Origin: Parietaria judaica
Lineage: Eukaryota; Streptophyta; Magnoliopsida; Rosales; Urticaceae
Length of the DNA stretch: 64,000 nucleotides
Direction: 5' to 3'
Assembly (NCBI GenBank): GCA_954871525.1
Contig: OX940870.1
Coordinates: 8,153,501 to 8,217,500 of the forward strand
The notes under the pieces were generated by a model. The model saw only the letters and a program-made list of their open reading frames with translations. It was not told the origin of the DNA and did no database searches. Positions 47,079 to 57,859 of the stretch are shown here, piece by piece. A program made the position numbers and the translations under genes. Within the stretch, counting starts at the first letter, position 1, and each line of letters begins with the position of its first letter.

Positions 47079-47549
47079 GGGTTAATGATGGCAAAAATAT
47101 TCAAAAAGTTTGGTCAAAGAACTTCTTAGGTACTTAAAGTTTAAAAATGGTGGTAAAAATACCCAAAGTCATATTTGGGGAGTTGACCACTCCAATCTCG
47201 TAACACCATTAATTTACCTGTTAACTTTGACCACGCGGACAAACATGGGTTGCCGACAGAACAATTTTTTCCACGTTGATGAGCCCACATCAACCTCGTA
47301 TACGAAAAAACAACGAATGAAACCACTAAGTAATACTATTTAATACAGGTAATTGAACCCCTAATGATTACACTTAACGAAACAGATTTTTCCACGTGGC
47401 CAGAGTTAATGGGTAAGTTAATGGCGTTACAAGAATGAAGTGGTCAACTCCCCAAATGTGATTTTGGGTATTTTTGCCACCACTTTTAAACTTTGGGTAC
47501 TCGAGGGGTTCTTTGACCAAACTTTGAGTATTTTCGCCGTCATTAACCC
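47079..47549. mobile_element. Foldback MULE-like MITE (471 bp)
   Basis: Perfect 9-bp target-site duplication TTATTTTAA at 47070-47078 and 47550-47558. Ends are GGGTTAATGATGGCAAAAAT and the inverse. It is a close relative of the element at 24088-24560, aligning over the full length with scattered substitutions. The short ORFs inside are shared between the two copies only because the DNA is shared. Confidence 0.92.
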
Positions 47550-47794
47550 TTATTTTAAAAATTCATTTACATTTTAATTTTTGAAAAAAATTGTTTTTAT
47601 TTTTATTTTCTATTTTTAAATTCATATATTGAAAATAAAAATAATTTAATTGTCACTTTGTGTCTGAGAAATGCGTCCACTTGTCGCTTGCAAATCTTCT
47701 TAACTTTAATCTAACTTAAGTTCTTTATCTCTCTCCTCGACACACTACAATCACAACTGCAAATTATATACTAAAAGTTTAGGATTTCACAAAA

Positions 47795-48770
47795 TTCAAT
47801 TTTTTTTTTAAAAAAATAAACAGAAAGGACAAAATTCGTGCTAGAAAAGCTTACAAGCCAATCCGAGCAATTAAAACGTCAAAAATCCATTGTCAAAGGA
47901 TTAAGGCGTGTTCTTGCTAGTGTATTAGCTACTTCATTACATTCTCGCGAGATCCATCGGCATTCGCCGAAGATGCCCACCTCCAAGGCCACCTTCCTTA
48001 TGTCTTCCACGATCAGGCCTTGAATGCCTTTGAGCTCCCGTCGTTCGTGAGGACCCTTTGGCAATCAAATTCCATTGCCAATATCCTCCAGCCCCGGTCA
48101 AATCAAACTGCAAGCCTTGTCGTAGCGCCAAGCATTCCCATGTCAGGGCCAAATCCACCCGTTCAAAGGCCGCTGCCTCCACACCAAGAACTGCAACTCG
48201 ATGGTCTCTAACAACAGCCCCCGCCGCTGTACGCCCTGAGATTTCGTCCTAGGCAGCGTCTACATGATTGACCGTCAAGCCCCCATCCCCGCTCCACCAA
48301 GCCTTCCTTCCTGATCTGTCCACTCCCACCAAACCCGACTTCTGGGCCTTTTTTTTTAAGTCCGTGAGCCAACAAGCAACCTCACTAACCTATGCTTCCG
48401 GCGACTTAGCTTTGTTTTTGAAAAACCGCATATTACGGTCCTACTAAGACGCCTATAAAAAATCATAAAAGAGTTTAAGGTCCGAGACTGGGAGGATTTC
48501 AAGAGCCCTAAAGCACAATTCTCGGAAGAGGACATCCTCGGTCTTCTCTATCCATCGTTGTAGCAATAAAGAGTCCCATATTGCATTAGCCCTTTGGCAT
48601 CTCCACACGGCGTGGAGAGCATCCTCCGGAAGAGCCCCACAGAATCTACAAAACAGCAAGCAATCCATACCCTGCCTCCGGAGGCCACCAAAATTCAGGA
48701 GGGTGTCAAACCAAGCACGCCACACTAAATGTTTAACTTTAAGCGGGATTTGAAGGCCCTATAGGATTCG
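47795..48770 (-). mobile_element. LINE-type retrotransposon relic (3' part of ORF2)
   Basis: Read on the minus strand, about 48725-48453 encodes a reverse-transcriptase zinc-binding motif (CRFCGALPEDALHAVWRC). Downstream, 48182-47870 encodes pieces of the RNase H-like domain typical of plant LINE ORF2, including CRWISRECNEVANTLAR, but in different frames with stops. An A-rich tract on the minus strand (47797-47815, poly-T/A on plus) could be the 3' tail. The relic is non-functional. Confidence 0.75.
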
Positions 48771-48859
48771 ATTTGATCGAGTAGAGGGCTCTACATTAGA
48801 TCTTCATAATGATTAAGTAAATAAAATTTCACCACTCAACTAATATTTTCCTATCATTT

Positions 48860-48905
<46 letters not shown>

Positions 48906-49661
48906 CTAAAGCACCAAAGGCATAATGAACCAACTTATGAAGTTAAAGAAAGCATTACTATGATCACTCTTTTTCTTTAATGAGTTAATTACAATATATT
49001 TTGGTCAAACTGACCTTATTAGCACTTGCGTATCTTCCTTTTAATTTTGGGTGCGAAGAAAGAAAGTTGGTGTGCTAGTTGGCACAACTTGATAGTTATA
49101 ATTAGGTCTTAAATTTGTGGAGTAAATGCCATGGACTAGTAATCAAGCGTGAACAGTTTCTTCTATCGTTGTCGCATGGTTTTATTTGTGTCTCTAAAGT
49201 GTCTTCTTGCTCTTTATCTTCTGTCTCTTAATTAATACGACTTGCACTATATTTAGTCATACTTCGAGCGGACACAAAGCTTTTGCACAAGTTATCTCCA
49301 ATACATCCAATCCGATTCCAACAATTATTATCATATTTATCTCTATTGTCTTGTAAAACTTGTAAATATTGTACCTAAAATAATTGCTGAATTCAATTGA
49401 AATTTATTTAAGTGTGTAAAAAAAATTAAAAGATATGAATGAGTAATTCACTTAGGAGTGTACAAAAATGATCCTAAAAAATTGGGTTAAAATTATCTAC
49501 CAAAACCTGCTATAGAAGTAGTAAAAGTGCAAGCCACACATAAAACAATTTTAACATCTTCTAGTACAAATAGGGGGAATGCCTTTACTTCTACTTTTTA
49601 CCCTTCTTATCGTTCTATTTTCCTTAAGTTAAAAGATTATTACATTTGGAGATGCAATAGT
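48771..49661. other. Intergenic DNA with TA microsatellite
   Basis: A long (TA)n tract lies at about 48864-48904. No gene. Confidence 0.6.
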
Positions 49662-49669
49662 CTTACTAT

Positions 49670-50246
49670 TAGGGCTGTAATCGGAACGGGTATTCGGTTT
49701 TTTTGAACTACCCGTATCTAGATCCGGTTTTTTGGGTATCTGAAAATCACTACCCATATCTGTATCCGGAAATTCGGATATCCGGAAATCTAGATACCTA
49801 TTTTCAAAACCATGTTTAATTATCCGTATCCGATTTTGAAACCCGGATTCGGATACTATCCGATATCTGGAATTTTTAACAAATGAAAATGAAACCCCAA
49901 ATAGGAGAGTAATCCTAGAAATTGAATAAGAGTAAGAGTAACCGACGGATGAGGGCTTGGAGGCGGCTGAATAAGAGTAACCCTAGAAAATGAAAATGAA
50001 ATGTCGATTGTTGAAGAAAGGAGAGTGAGTAACCCTAGAAAATGAATTAAAAAATAAAATAAAAATTAAATAGGTTTTAAACCGGATATGGATATTCGAT
50101 TTTTTAAATAACAAAACCCGTATCTGTATCCAGTTTTAAATCCGGATCCGGATACCCGTATCCGAATTCCGAATTTGAATTTTGAAATCAGAAAAGGATG
50201 CGGATGCGGATTTAAAACTGGGTTCCAGGTTTTAGTTATAGCCCTA
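49670..50246. mobile_element. TAGGG-type hAT non-autonomous element (577 bp)
   Basis: Perfect 8-bp target-site duplication CTTACTAT at 49662-49669 and 50247-50254. Ends are TAGGGCTGTAATC and TTATAGCCCTA. Both subterminal regions carry many 'atccggat'/'ggatatccg' variants, as in 34083-34740. The middle contains a short direct repeat 'gagtaaccctagaaaatgaa'. No transposase coding. Confidence 0.93.
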
Positions 50247-50254
50247 CTTACTAT

Positions 50255-50979
50255 ATGTATCAATTGACTATCGTAATATATATTTATATATTGATTATCT
50301 CAATACATACACCTAAATGTTTATAGTTATTCCATACACATTGGTGTTTGAACTTTGGAAACATATTGTTTGCTAATATATATATATATTATTAAAAATG
50401 TAGTAGTATCAAATTTACAATCGCACCGACGCTTAAAATTTCAAAAATATGCATCATAAGTTCGAGTGGGTTAAATGTTATGGCATAAATGTTTACCATT
50501 GAAGATTTTTATTTGTGTTTGGAAAACAATTTTGACCGTATTGACGACAATTTGAAGGGGATCGGAGTTCCTATTGTTCTGCGTGCAATTGTTGTTCCTT
50601 GAGGATAAATAAAGACTTAGGCCATATATTAAATAAAGGTGAATTTGCCACTGAGGCACTTGAATAAGATTTTAGTTTCCTTGTTCAAGCAAGTTGGAAA
50701 GAACGTGTCCAACTTTGATTTAACGAGCAATCCGACCATTTCAACCAGGAACCATACTTCGGAATTCCTACCATTACTATTTGGAGATTATGGAGACGTC
50801 GAAGTGTCTCAAGAATGAAAGAAGAAAAAAGAAGATATTTTTAAAATTTGGACTTCCATCTAGCATTGGGTACAAATCTTAAGTGATAGCATTCTAAAGA
50901 CACAGTGTTGGAATGTGATGAAAAAAAATAATGGAACTTGGGGGTTCCTAATAATAGTCCATAAAAAGGTAAAAAAAAA
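50255..50979. other. Intergenic DNA
   Basis: A short TA tract lies at about 50377-50390. No gene recognised. Confidence 0.45.
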
Positions 50980-51545
50980 AGAAGGTGTATGTTGTGCGAT
51001 GGACTAAATCGAGAAAAGGACAATATAAACTTAACCTTGACGGGAGCAGTCATGGCAACCCTGGTCCCGCTGGAGGAGAAAGTATCTTGCTCATTATAAG
51101 GGTAATCATATATTTGCCTTCTCTAAAAGTTTTGGATCATGTACGGACAATGAATCTGAACTCCGAGTTGTTTTAGAAAGTTTAAACATTTGTAATCATG
51201 TGGTTTACAATAACATTTATGTAGAATGTGGCTAAAAAATTATCATAAATTGGATTCATGCTCGTAAATGCAATTTATGGTATCTTTGAGATTGGTGGGA
51301 AAATCTTTTACAGGTACTATTAAATATGGACGTTTTCATGCAACACATATATAGCGAAACTGAAAGTAATAAAATGACGGACGCATTGGGGAATGAAAAT
51401 ATTGAAGGTAGAAATAGATTAATTATGAACTCTCACTATCTTTTTTAGTTTTATAAAAAATTATTTAGGTCAGATAGAATGACACTAAGTGTGAGATATA
51501 TTGCTATTATGCCATATAAAATTAACGTTTTTGCATTAAAAAAAA
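50980..51545 (+). mobile_element. Degraded LINE-type RNase H relic
   Basis: The start reads RKGQYKLNLDGSSHGNPGPA, the hallmark opening of the RNase H-like domain of plant LINE ORF2. About 340 bases on, ETESNKMTDALGN resembles its conserved end. Stops and frame changes lie between. An A-run at about 51535-51548 may be the remains of a 3' tail. Confidence 0.65.
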
Positions 51546-51600
51546 AAGTAACTGATCAATTTATTGGTTCAAACTCTAGTAATTGAGTAGAGTAGACTTT

Positions 51601-51648
51601 GTGACAAGCTAGGGTTTGGGTTGACAAACCGAAACCCTAGCTTGTCAC
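51601..51648. repeat. Perfect 17-bp inverted repeat with 14-base loop
   Basis: GTGACAAGCTAGGGTTT at 51601-51617 and its exact complement at 51632-51648. The hairpin lies alone in AT-rich DNA; it might be a transposon tip. Confidence 0.85.
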
Positions 51649-52454
51649 AAAACAAGCCAAGATTGGGCGGCTCAAAATATTAGGTTTTGATTACGCATGG
51701 GAAGCGTAACACTACACGTATGCATTCTTCTACTCTCACGTGTCTTCTTCTCAACGTTGATTTATATTTTTTCAAGCACTCTCTCCTATTTTTTCAATAT
51801 TTATTTTAAATTGCATGACTACCAAATATTTATAATATTCCGTTCAAATGTAGTATTTATTGTGTATTTGTCTTCATTGAAATTTTAAGACAAGAAATAA
51901 ATATTGTGTATAAAACAATATGTATAGCGGCTAGCTAATATACAGCGTTTTGTTACAAGGATATGTTGGCATGTTTAATTTCAGATAATCTTTGCTACAA
52001 TTTATAAATTTGATCATCACATGATTTTTACTAGTGAAATAATAATATCAAGAAATGATTCAACATCAAATAAGGTAATTTAATAATAATAATAATAATA
52101 TTTCTCTATAGATTAGTATTACACTAAAGAGTGTGTACAAGTGCCATTAAAATAAGCTAACCTTTTAACTCGAAAGAGTGGGAATGCTTCAAAATGACTA
52201 AACGGCACAACAAAAGCAAATAATAGTATAATACCTAAACGATAAAAAAAAAAATAAGTATGCCGACTTAACATATATTACATAATAAATAAAAAAAATC
52301 AGTCACATTAGCAAACTCAGTGGACACAAATCAATACTTATTTTAATTAGGGGATATTAATAAACCGAATAGATTAATTAAGGCAGGGATTTGCCGGCAG
52401 TACTAGTGTCACATGTGCCCACTTCCACACTGCGTCGGTTATAACTTATCTCCC
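51649..52454. other. Upstream region of the ERF gene
   Basis: AT-rich DNA with an (AAT)n tract at about 52081-52100. No gene. The last 100 bases likely hold the proximal ERF promoter. Confidence 0.45.
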
Positions 52455-52462
52455 TATAAATA
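52455..52462 (+). promoter_or_regulatory. TATA box of the ERF gene (probable)
   Basis: TATAAATA stands in a C-rich context (tcccTATAAATAta) 322 bases before the ATG at 52777. This predicts a leader of roughly 290 nt containing the small upstream ORF at 52535-52615. Confidence 0.55.
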
Positions 52463-52534
52463 TATAGCTCGCTAAGGCAGTCATTCATTATATATATATA
52501 TAACAACAGAGAACACACTATAGAAAGGTGGGAG

Positions 52535-52615
52535 ATGATGGAATATGTCGGCCAACTTTGGATTTATCTTAAAGGCAGCTCAACGTGGCGGCCGAGCCCT
52601 AGCGACACATCTTAG
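52535..52615 (+). other. Upstream ORF in the ERF leader (26 codons)
   Basis: Two adjacent ATG codons open a 26-codon frame (MMEYVGQLWIYLKGSS...) ending at TAG 52613-52615, 161 bases before the ERF start. If the TATA box at 52455 is used, the frame is in the 5' UTR and could lower translation of the main ORF. Whether its peptide is conserved cannot be judged here. Confidence 0.5.
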
Positions 52616-52776
52616 CAGCCAAGTAGGAAACTAACCCTCCTTTACCTTTAACCCTTCTCTCCACGCACACTAACTTCCATGTAATTTCTCCTATTACACA
52701 CACATATATATATCCACACACGCGCACATATCTCCCAAGAAAATATTCGAAGCACAGAGAGAAAGAAAGGAAAAAA

Positions 52777-53286
52777 ATGGACGGAGAGCACCTCCACGAG
52801 GCGGAGTCATGCTGCTCGACCTCCTCCACGAACAGCGGCGAGAGAGCGAAGCCGGGGAGATCATCGTCGTCGTTGCGCCATCACGACGAGCACGCGGTGG
52901 AGAAGCCGTACAGGGGGATACGGATGAGGAAGTGGGGGAAGTGGGTGGCGGAGATACGGGAGCCCAACAAGCGCTCCAGGATCTGGCTCGGCTCCTACAC
53001 GTCGCCCGTGGCCGCTGCGCGCGCCTACGACACCGCCGTCTTCTACCTGCGCGGCCCCTCCGCGCGCCTCAACTTCCCCGAGCTCGTCGACGACGAGCTG
53101 CGCCGACTCACCGACGTCTCCGCCGCCTCCATCCGCAAGCGCGCTACCGAGGTCGGCGCCAAGGTCGACGCCGTCCAGCAGGTGTCCCACGCGCCGCCCT
53201 CCGCGCGTCACAAACCTCCTTACCCAGACCTCAACCAGTTCCCCGACCCTGAAGACTCCGACGACGATGTTATCCGACACTCGTGA
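52777..53286 (+). CDS. DREB-type AP2/ERF transcription factor with EAR motif, DEAR-like (169 aa)
   Basis: Nuclear DNA-binding regulator of the plant AP2/ERF family. One AP2 domain spans about residues 44-101 ([43 protein letters not shown]). The Val and Glu typical of DRE-binding members are present in WVAEIREP. Near the C-terminus DLNQFP (151-156) is a DLNxxP-type EAR motif, which in known proteins recruits TOPLESS co-repressors. This combination matches the DEAR/ERF008-ERF011 group (DREB group II), so repression of DRE/CRT-containing stress genes is the likely role. The gene is intronless, as most DREB genes are, and GC-rich within the coding part. A TATA box and an upstream ORF precede it. 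It looks intact. Confidence 0.92.
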   Translation: MDGEHLHEAESCCSTSSTNSGERAKPGRSSSSLRHHDEHAVEKPYRGIRMRKWGKWVAEIREPNKRSRIWLGSYTSPVAAARAYDTAVFYLRGPSARLNFPELVDDELRRLTDVSAASIRKRATEVGAKVDAVQQVSHAPPSARHKPPYPDLNQFPDPEDSDDDVIRHS

Positions 53287-53954
53287 TATATACGTATATA
53301 TATACACGCATCGGATCAACTGTAATATACTTTGTTAGTACTGTTACATATTCAGCAAGTCCTTAGAAGCGAAGATTGTAGATTACGGAACACACGTGAT
53401 ATGATGATGATGATGAGTATCGGCTGTTTATTATTACTCTGAAGAAACGGAGACAAAAGATTAAGGTTTCTGTTCGATTGCCTCGTAGGTTTTTTTTTTT
53501 TTTTTTTTTTTTTTGAACCTCAAAATTCCGAATTCTGATTAAGCAAATTAATATTGATTATTAGCTGGTCGGTGAAATTAATTATTGATCCCCAGTTGAG
53601 TGTTTTTCGTGTTTATTATTTCTTTAGCGTGGAATATATTTATTATTAAGTGAATTATTGTGGTGGTAAAGGAAGGCCTGCGTTGAACGCAAGCTGGTGA
53701 TGTGTGTGCTAATTAGAGTTTAAGGAAAAGAAGACGATATATAATTTATTAATTATAGTATGAGAAGATAAGGAGATAAGGGAGGCGAGAACCGGGTTCC
53801 AATGACGTGGTTCAAAGCCAAAGTGAATTGCTAAAAGGAGAGCACTGGTGGTCCTCACTCAATCACCACACCACGCCTCTCTCTATGTCATGCTCTCGTG
53901 GACCCTTACCCTGCATATAATATATAGTTATACATATTATAGCTCACCTCACAT
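53287..53954. other. 3' flank of the ERF gene
   Basis: Likely 3' UTR followed by intergenic DNA. A run of about 25 T lies at 53490-53514. No further gene. Confidence 0.5.
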
Positions 53955-54233
53955 CAGTAGTGGCATCAGTAGTGGCGGAGCTACATGTGCACCAGTGAGT
54001 GTACGTGCATACACTTATTTCAAAAAAAAAATTATTATTCTCTCTCCCTTCTTCACTCAATAAATCTATAATCTATTCTATTATTCTTTGAAAAATAATA
54101 TTATCTATCTATGTGTCTAATAGACGCTTTAATATAGTTTTTTATGATTTTTTTGTTTACGTATTTGAAAAAATCGATTGAAATATGCTATGTGCTTGGC
54201 CTGAAATGAAAGTCTGGCTACGCTACGCCACTG
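53955..54233. mobile_element. hAT-like MITE (279 bp, CAGTGGCGGAGC type)
   Basis: The left end CAGTAGTGGC (with a 12-bp internal duplication 'cagtagtggcat') continues GGAGCTAC; the right end is GCTACGCCACTG. The flanks CCTCACAT (53947-53954) and CGTCATAT (54234-54241) match at 6 of 8 bases. Ends of this type are common among plant hAT MITEs. No coding capacity. Confidence 0.65.
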
Positions 54234-54840
54234 CGTCATATATATTGATATATAACGGAAGTTCAACTGTATAAGATGAACCTCGTTGAATTTTCCGGGT
54301 TCTTCGATCGGGGTGTAGATTGAGAGAAAAGAGTATTTCGCATAGAATTATCATTGGAAACAACTAAGTTACGGTTTAGGGTTCAAAAGTAAAAAATCTC
54401 AATACTTAACGGAAAATACTTTAGTCAAATAATATTTCTTCTTTTGACTTTTATTACGAGTCAAGTAAGATCATGTGTGATTTCATTTTAACAGTTCGGA
54501 TTGAAGCAGAAAATCATAAACTTAATCCAAATAGTTCATCGATTATAATATCGAATATATAAAGTCTAAGTAGAAAAGAAGGATAAGGTTACTATTTAAA
54601 ATTTTAATACGAACAATCCGTCTGAATATGAATCTCGGCCAATTCCGATAATATGACTTATCCAATTGAAATTGGAAAATTGAATTTATATCTTATCAAA
54701 TATATGTTACGTTCTTGGTTTTTTGGGGTCTTTTTTCCACATGGACGGTTCCTTTTCGTTGGTGACTCTTAGCCAATGTCTGCGGCGCTGCCTAATCATC
54801 CTTTAATTCATGCTTTGACTTTTTTTATATATGTCTTGCG

Positions 54841-54871
<31 letters not shown>

Positions 54872-56336
54872 GATATATGTATACAACGGATCTTGTGGAT
54901 CTTCTAACTTATATATATTAATGTATTTTTTACTAATATATTATTAAAAAAAAGCTCCGATTATAATAATTTCAATTCAAGCGTGTATGAACCCTCTTGC
55001 CGATTGGTAAATGAATGATGTGTAATGTGTACAAGTGCATGAATGTTGAATTTTGTCGCTAAGTATACAATATTGGAAATTCGTGCTATTCAAATGCATG
55101 TCATATTCAGCTTATAGTCAGATACGATATTAAAAGATAATAATAATTAATTTTTACTATAAGGAAAGTTTATTGGCCGTGTTATGGTTCCACTAATCAA
55201 CCAATTATAATTATAATTTCCATTTTTCTGATTAGTCGATTCTCTATTGGGGATATGCATTGGAAAAAATAGATGAAAGGGTAACACAAACTTCACAAAC
55301 AAGACAGCTTCGGATAATAGGTCGTTATAGTCATGTTGACAGTGTCATAGTCACATATATCATTGTTAAAAGAAATAATATCAGAAACATACATTATTCA
55401 AGAAGATTGGACCACATATTATACAAACGATAATCAATTTGATGCTCCAAAAAAAGTTTACAACAAGACGTTGGATATTAATAATGCAATAATCAAACAA
55501 TAAATTGTTTGAAATGAAAATAAATAGACAAATTCAAAGACGTTCCAAATTGATCGGCCATTATCGGTCCCAGCAGGTGCATGGTACTGTTAGTCCAGTA
55601 ATGCCTCTACACCCTTCTGTATATATAGATATATATTGATTTACACTTCAATTCATATTGACCTTAGACAGATGGGTTTTTGTTTTATTCGGACGATAGA
55701 TAACTGTCATGACAAGCGCGTGACAAAATGTCATTTCTTCGTAGTTCATATACCTCACTCATCAACTGCTATGATAAGTATCGTATTGTATTTGTGATAA
55801 TGATATTTTTTAGACTTTTATTTTTATAATGACATAAATTTTATATTTTTTAGGGCAAGAATTCTCAATGTTAACGGCACATTCAAATTCGGTTAAATCA
55901 ATTGAAAAACTAGATGAAATATTGGAGAAAAATAAAATAGTGAACATCAGGAACTTTGGCCTGAAAAATAAGAAAAAAAACATTAGATACTTATCCCATT
56001 ATTAACGAAATAATACTCACTGTTCTTGACAAGAATACTTCAAAAGGAAAAACTTATAAGAAGTGATGACTAGTATAAAAACGACAACAATCAGGAAAAG
56101 AACAAAAGACTGAGAAAGGAGATGAGACAGAAAACGACACGAAAATACGAGGAATAATACCAAGTTACCAACACATGTGAACAGAACAGGAGTAGGCAAA
56201 GGGAAATCTACAACAGTAACTATACTTCATTAACATATTCTTCAAAGTTGAAAGAAATCTCAAGCCCAATACTATTGAAAGCCCCATTGCTACAATACAA
56301 GGATAACATGGTTTAAAACAAACGGTTTCCTCAATA
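54234..56336. other. Intergenic DNA, no gene recognised
   Basis: AT-rich, with a TA microsatellite at about 54844-54870. No ORF with recognisable similarity. Confidence 0.5.
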
Positions 56337-56708
56337 ACATGGTTTAAAACAAGCAGCGGAATTGGAACCCATCATGGAGGCTTGCACATGGGCAAGCAGA
56401 AGAGGTTGGAGGAAGGCGTGGATCTTCTCTGACGCAAAAGAAGTCGTAACAGAGCTCTTGCCCCGATTAGAAGATTATGGGCTCCTTTTTGAACGTTGTC
56501 GAATTTTATTATCTACTTTCGATGAGGTAAAGTTATGTTGGATTTCTAGGAACTACAATGCTCTACCTCACTGGATTTGTTAGTGGGCTTTAAGTGCCCT
56601 CTCGACGTCGGACTTTCCCCCGACGATAGTCGAAAGAGTGTAGTCCCGTTTTTTTTTTTCATGATTAATGGAATCCTCTTTCTTGAGAAAAAAAACAAAA
56701 AACAAAAA
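56337..56708 (+). mobile_element. 5'-truncated LINE insertion (372 bp) with 15-bp TSD
   Basis: Encodes the end of an ORF2 RNase H-like domain (AELEPIMEACTWASRRGW, WIFSDAKEVV, WISRNYNALPHWI) up to TAG at 56581-56583. It then has a short 3' UTR and an A-rich tail (about 56683-56708). It is bounded by ACGGTTTCCTCAATA at 56322-56336 and ACGATTTCCTCAATA at 56709-56723, a 15-bp target-site duplication with one mismatch. Truncation, tail and duplication together are the hallmark of target-primed LINE integration. Confidence 0.88.
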
Positions 56709-56723
56709 ACGATTTCCTCAATA

Positions 56724-57699
56724 GAATTTTATAGTATGATTATATTAAAATGGCCGAAGCCCAATTTCTAGTATTTCAATCGTACATGCCAATGTCCACA
56801 CACGCACGCACTACACTACATTGCTACTTTTCTTTTCTTCACTTCATATCTGAATTTATTGCGTTATTAAACTTATTAATTTACTAATAATTAGCATGTT
56901 GATCTCGAATTTGGAAATTGACAATAATATGTTCAAATTAAAGTTATTAAATTGTAAAGTATCAATTTAACGAGTTTCAAAACTCAAAATTACGAGTTCT
57001 CACCTATATAATTTTTAATCAAATATAAATTCTCGCTATTATTATTGTCACTAATAAATTGACAAACTAATGGAAGAAAATTCATATTGTATGTGAAGCC
57101 CAATTTACATGGAAACACTATTGACATTGAGCGTGTAACCAAGAACTCCGAAATTAAGGATTTAACCAGTATAATTTTAGTGTTAACTTTTCAATTTTAT
57201 TTTACTTTTATCTTTTTTTAAATTTAAGATTTAGGTCCAATTCCTAAAAATTCAATATTAACTAGTTCCTAGCTTTGTACGTTGCCACTATCAGTATAAA
57301 AAATCAAGGGAAGTCCCAGGATTCTAAGTTAGGGGTGACGAACCACAAAAAAATAGAAATAATATTCTATAGTATTTTTACGAGGTAGTGAACGAAATTA
57401 TATTTATTAATAGAACTCTTAAATTCGGTAGTAATTTTTTATTAAGTAGTGAGCGAACATACTGAGTTATTATAACTTTTAAATTAAGTATTTTTTTATT
57501 AATATTTATTTCATAAATTATTTTTTTTATTAATATTTGTGCTTCAAAATATGTATGGTAGGGCTCGATCTCAGAGCTTGAGTGTGAGAGCGAGCTTTTT
57601 CTCATGCCTTGATCCTTTGGACCAAAGACAACTCGGTTCACATGTTGGACATAAACGGATTAAATACATAGTAAATAATTTAATTACTGGTTAAAGTAG
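56724..57699. other. Intergenic DNA, no gene recognised
   Basis: AT-rich sequence. The ORF at 57378-57641 (minus) has no recognisable similarity. Confidence 0.45.
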
Positions 57700-57859
57700 T
57701 GTTGATGTACAAATTCGTCATTATTTATTATGACATAAAGTACTAAAGTTGTGAATTAATTAAATTTACAAATGATGATTAAAGGATTTAAAGGAATAAA
57801 TCGATATTCATAAAAGCCCACTGGACTTCTCAATCAGACGAAGCCCGACGGGTACAAAG

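Noticed and set aside
52809..53319. Alternate-frame and antisense ORFs of about 150 residues over the ERF gene
   Set aside because: These are GC-driven shadows; the AP2 domain and EAR motif are in the frame starting at 52777.
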